From Struthio camelus (taxonomy: Eukaryota; Chordata; Aves; Struthioniformes; Struthionidae): a stretch of 64,000 nucleotides of DNA. The position numbers and the translations under genes were made by a program. Location: the NCBI RefSeq assembly GCF_040807025.1, contig NC_090968.1, forward strand, positions 4,763,906-4,827,905. Reading direction: 5' to 3'. The notes under the pieces are model-generated. The model did no database searches and was not told where the DNA came from. It was given only the letters and a program-made list of their open reading frames with translations. Shown piece by piece: positions 62,298 through 64,000 of this stretch. Within the stretch, counting starts at the first letter, position 1; every line of letters starts with the position of its first letter.

Positions 62298-63633
62298 ATG
62301 GCCGAGACGCCTTGGACGACTCAGTCTGAAGCAGGGCCTCAGGTGGACTTGAGCGTTGACATGCACGTAAGTACTTGATGTAATAAATCCATGCTGTCAG
62401 AACCAAATATGGATTTGTTTTGTTTCTAGATGAATTTGATCTTTCTTCCTGTAAGAGCTGTGAGTGGCACGTATAAGCAGCAGGAAAACACTAGACAGCA
62501 AGATAATTCCACTGGGGAAAAAGAAAGGAGGGCAAGTCAACTCATGTATTTTAATTTCCATTCTGAAAGAAGTTTTACCCTGACAAGCAGATAACATGTC
62601 AATAATGACACAACAGAAGTAAAGCCTGCATGGCAAATAACCTTGCTCTCTTCCAATTAGCAAATCTGCTAGAAAATGTCAGGCAGGAGCTATTCAAGGG
62701 CGTCTTGTCTTGCTGACACCTCTTGGGATGATAGCAACATACAACGTGTGGTGCAACATACAATGTGTGGTTCAACATGGGCTGTGCAGATGAAATAGAG
62801 TTGAGACACTACTTACATGGTCTTTTTCAGTAGTTTCTGGAGATGGGAATAAAAATTAGAGGGTTCTACGCTGCAATGCTTTGCTGGGGATTAGACCTTG
62901 TTTTGATTTCTTCCCTTATTTCCCACTAGCTGTCCATCTGTAATCAGAAGCCACGTTAACTCAACTGTGACTTAAATCAGAGGGGAACGTTTCCCTTAAA
63001 CTTCTATATTGGGATCTGGGGTTTGGTGTGGCCCGTATCCGTAATAGACTATCTTACTTGTTCTTTGGCCACTGTAAATTGGTGCCATTGCCCTCATGTT
63101 GTGAAACAAAAGCCATCAAAACCTGCCTATGAATATACAACTCAAACGCTTCCATAAAAGCAAATGTGGAAACAATGAGCCTCTGAAATCACTTAAGTGG
63201 AAAATAAGCCAGAACATGATTGGCCTTGGGGATATTGTATCTGTACAGATTGTTCTTGAAAAAATTTTATGATGTGTGGAATTCAGCATCTTACTAAAGC
63301 CTTTGGAAGAGGAGATCTCAGTACTGGAAAAGCATTTGCTGAAGTCTGACTGTTTTTTGGTGCTTGTTACATGGAGCCAAGCCCTTAAAGCTGATAGGGC
63401 CACTAGCAGGCAGAGTTCTTCTGTAAAAACCTGTGAAATGCAAGGACTGTAATTATTTTACCAAAATCTAAGTCTTACTCAAAGCTCTAGAGCTTTTAAT
63501 CACCAGTATTTTGTTTTTTCAGATTCTCTATGAAATACTTGGAACCATCACCTGTCTAAAGCAAAACCCAAGGGGAGATGATGTTTTGGAGAAATTTCCA
63601 ATGAAAGTGCTTCTATATCTCATCCTCTACTGA
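62298..63633 (+). CDS. Candidate two-exon small gene, 59 aa, unrecognised
   Basis: This is speculative. An ATG in a fair Kozak context (A at -3, G at +4) opens 23 codons (62298-62366, MAETPWTTQSEAGPQ to DMH), ending at a consensus donor CAC|GTAAGT. The 69 bases contain four CpGs in otherwise AT-rich DNA. At 63523 a strong acceptor (TTTTGTTTTTTCAG) opens a frame in the matching phase for 36 more codons (ILYEILGTITCLK to LLYLILY) and a TGA at 63631-63633. AATAAA follows at 63832-63837. I do not recognise the protein. Each signal can occur by chance. Confidence 0.12.
62735..62772 (+). repeat. 19-bp tandem duplication
   Basis: CAACATACAACGTGTGGTG is followed by CAACATACAATGTGTGGTT, two mismatches in 19 bases, with a third partial CAACAT after it. 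It lies inside the intron of the candidate small gene. Confidence 0.85.
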
Positions 63634-64000
63634 GTTTCAGCTATCAGACAAATACATAGATGACTGCACATCTGCTAAGAACACAGCAAGGACAATCTTT
63701 TTGCTTGCTCATCTTAAAGAACCAGTCTATCTGAAGAGAAATCCTAGCATATGTTCTGCCTCATTACATGTTTGTTTGCATGCTCTAACCAAATGAAACA
63801 ACCTGATGTCCTAGGTACCTATCAAGTGTATAATAAATATAGATTTGCAGAGCTAGAAGCACTTCTTACGATGTCTGACAAGATGGTCTTTGACAAACCA
63901 TATAGCCTTTAGGGAAAGGGGGAATTGATGTAAGTCACTGAAATAGTCCTTGAATAACGCTAAAGCAGCCACTGAGTTGCTCTACTTGGTCACAGCCTAT

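Noticed and set aside
33420-64000. Exons of STC1 or ADAM-family genes expected on this side by synteny
   Set aside because: No stanniocalcin sequence and no ADAM zinc-binding HExxHxxGxxHD motif was seen.

Overview
This window is vertebrate nuclear DNA, most likely from a bird. It holds two complete protein-coding genes, the neurofilament light (NEFL) and medium (NEFM) chain genes, arranged tail to tail. Both proteins can be read across spliced exons with consensus GT/AG boundaries. The bird assignment rests on the NEFM tail, which has a PPKSPPKSP block followed by many TPEK/SPEK six-residue units, as I recall from chicken NF-M. Mammalian NF-M instead has KSPVPKSPVEEKG-type units. Short introns and few interspersed repeats also fit. 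A crocodilian or turtle cannot be excluded by eye. The gene order matches the NEFM-NEFL pair of human 8p21, with the DOCK5 side probably beyond base 1 and the STC1/ADAM side probably beyond base 64000. That synteny is from general knowledge, not from sequence seen here.

Layout. Bases 1-16080 are AT-rich intergenic DNA with purine tracts, fossil SINE-like pieces and scattered possible regulatory motifs. Bases 16100-21480 are NEFL on the plus strand: CpG-island promoter, TATA-like box, four coding exons (563 aa) and tandem polyadenylation signals. Bases 21490-27530 are the spacer between the two 3' ends; it includes AT-rich, homeodomain-motif-rich stretches that look enhancer-like. Bases 27550-32360 are NEFM on the minus strand: TATA box, three coding exons (889 aa) and a distal AATAAA. 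Upstream of NEFM come an E-box palindrome, a roughly 600-bp pyrimidine tract, a G-rich 14-bp tandem repeat and a near-consensus REST/NRSF (RE1) site. Bases 33400-64000 are a gene-poor flank with a GC- and CpG-rich plateau at about 49.2-53.5 kb, a TATA-plus-CpG-island candidate promoter at 50559, several microsatellites and ancient SINE remnants. Near the right edge is a weak candidate for a small two-exon gene (62298-63633).

NF-L and NF-M co-assemble, with NF-H and alpha-internexin or peripherin, into the 10-nm filaments of neurons. NF-L supplies the core rod partner and NF-M the phosphorylatable side-arm that sets filament spacing and axon calibre. Both genes share the type IV intermediate-filament intron pattern: first intron after the same coil-2B position in phase 0, second intron inside the AAYR codon before KLLEGEE. 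This shows descent by duplication.

I saw no viral gene, CRISPR array, tRNA or rRNA gene. I found no clear undescribed biological system. The most useful leads are the RE1 site with the pyrimidine tract upstream of NEFM, the homogenised 54-bp repeats in the NEFM tail, the moved single cysteine of NF-L, the G/C homopolymers abutting intron-2 splice sites, and the speculative small gene at 62.3-63.6 kb.
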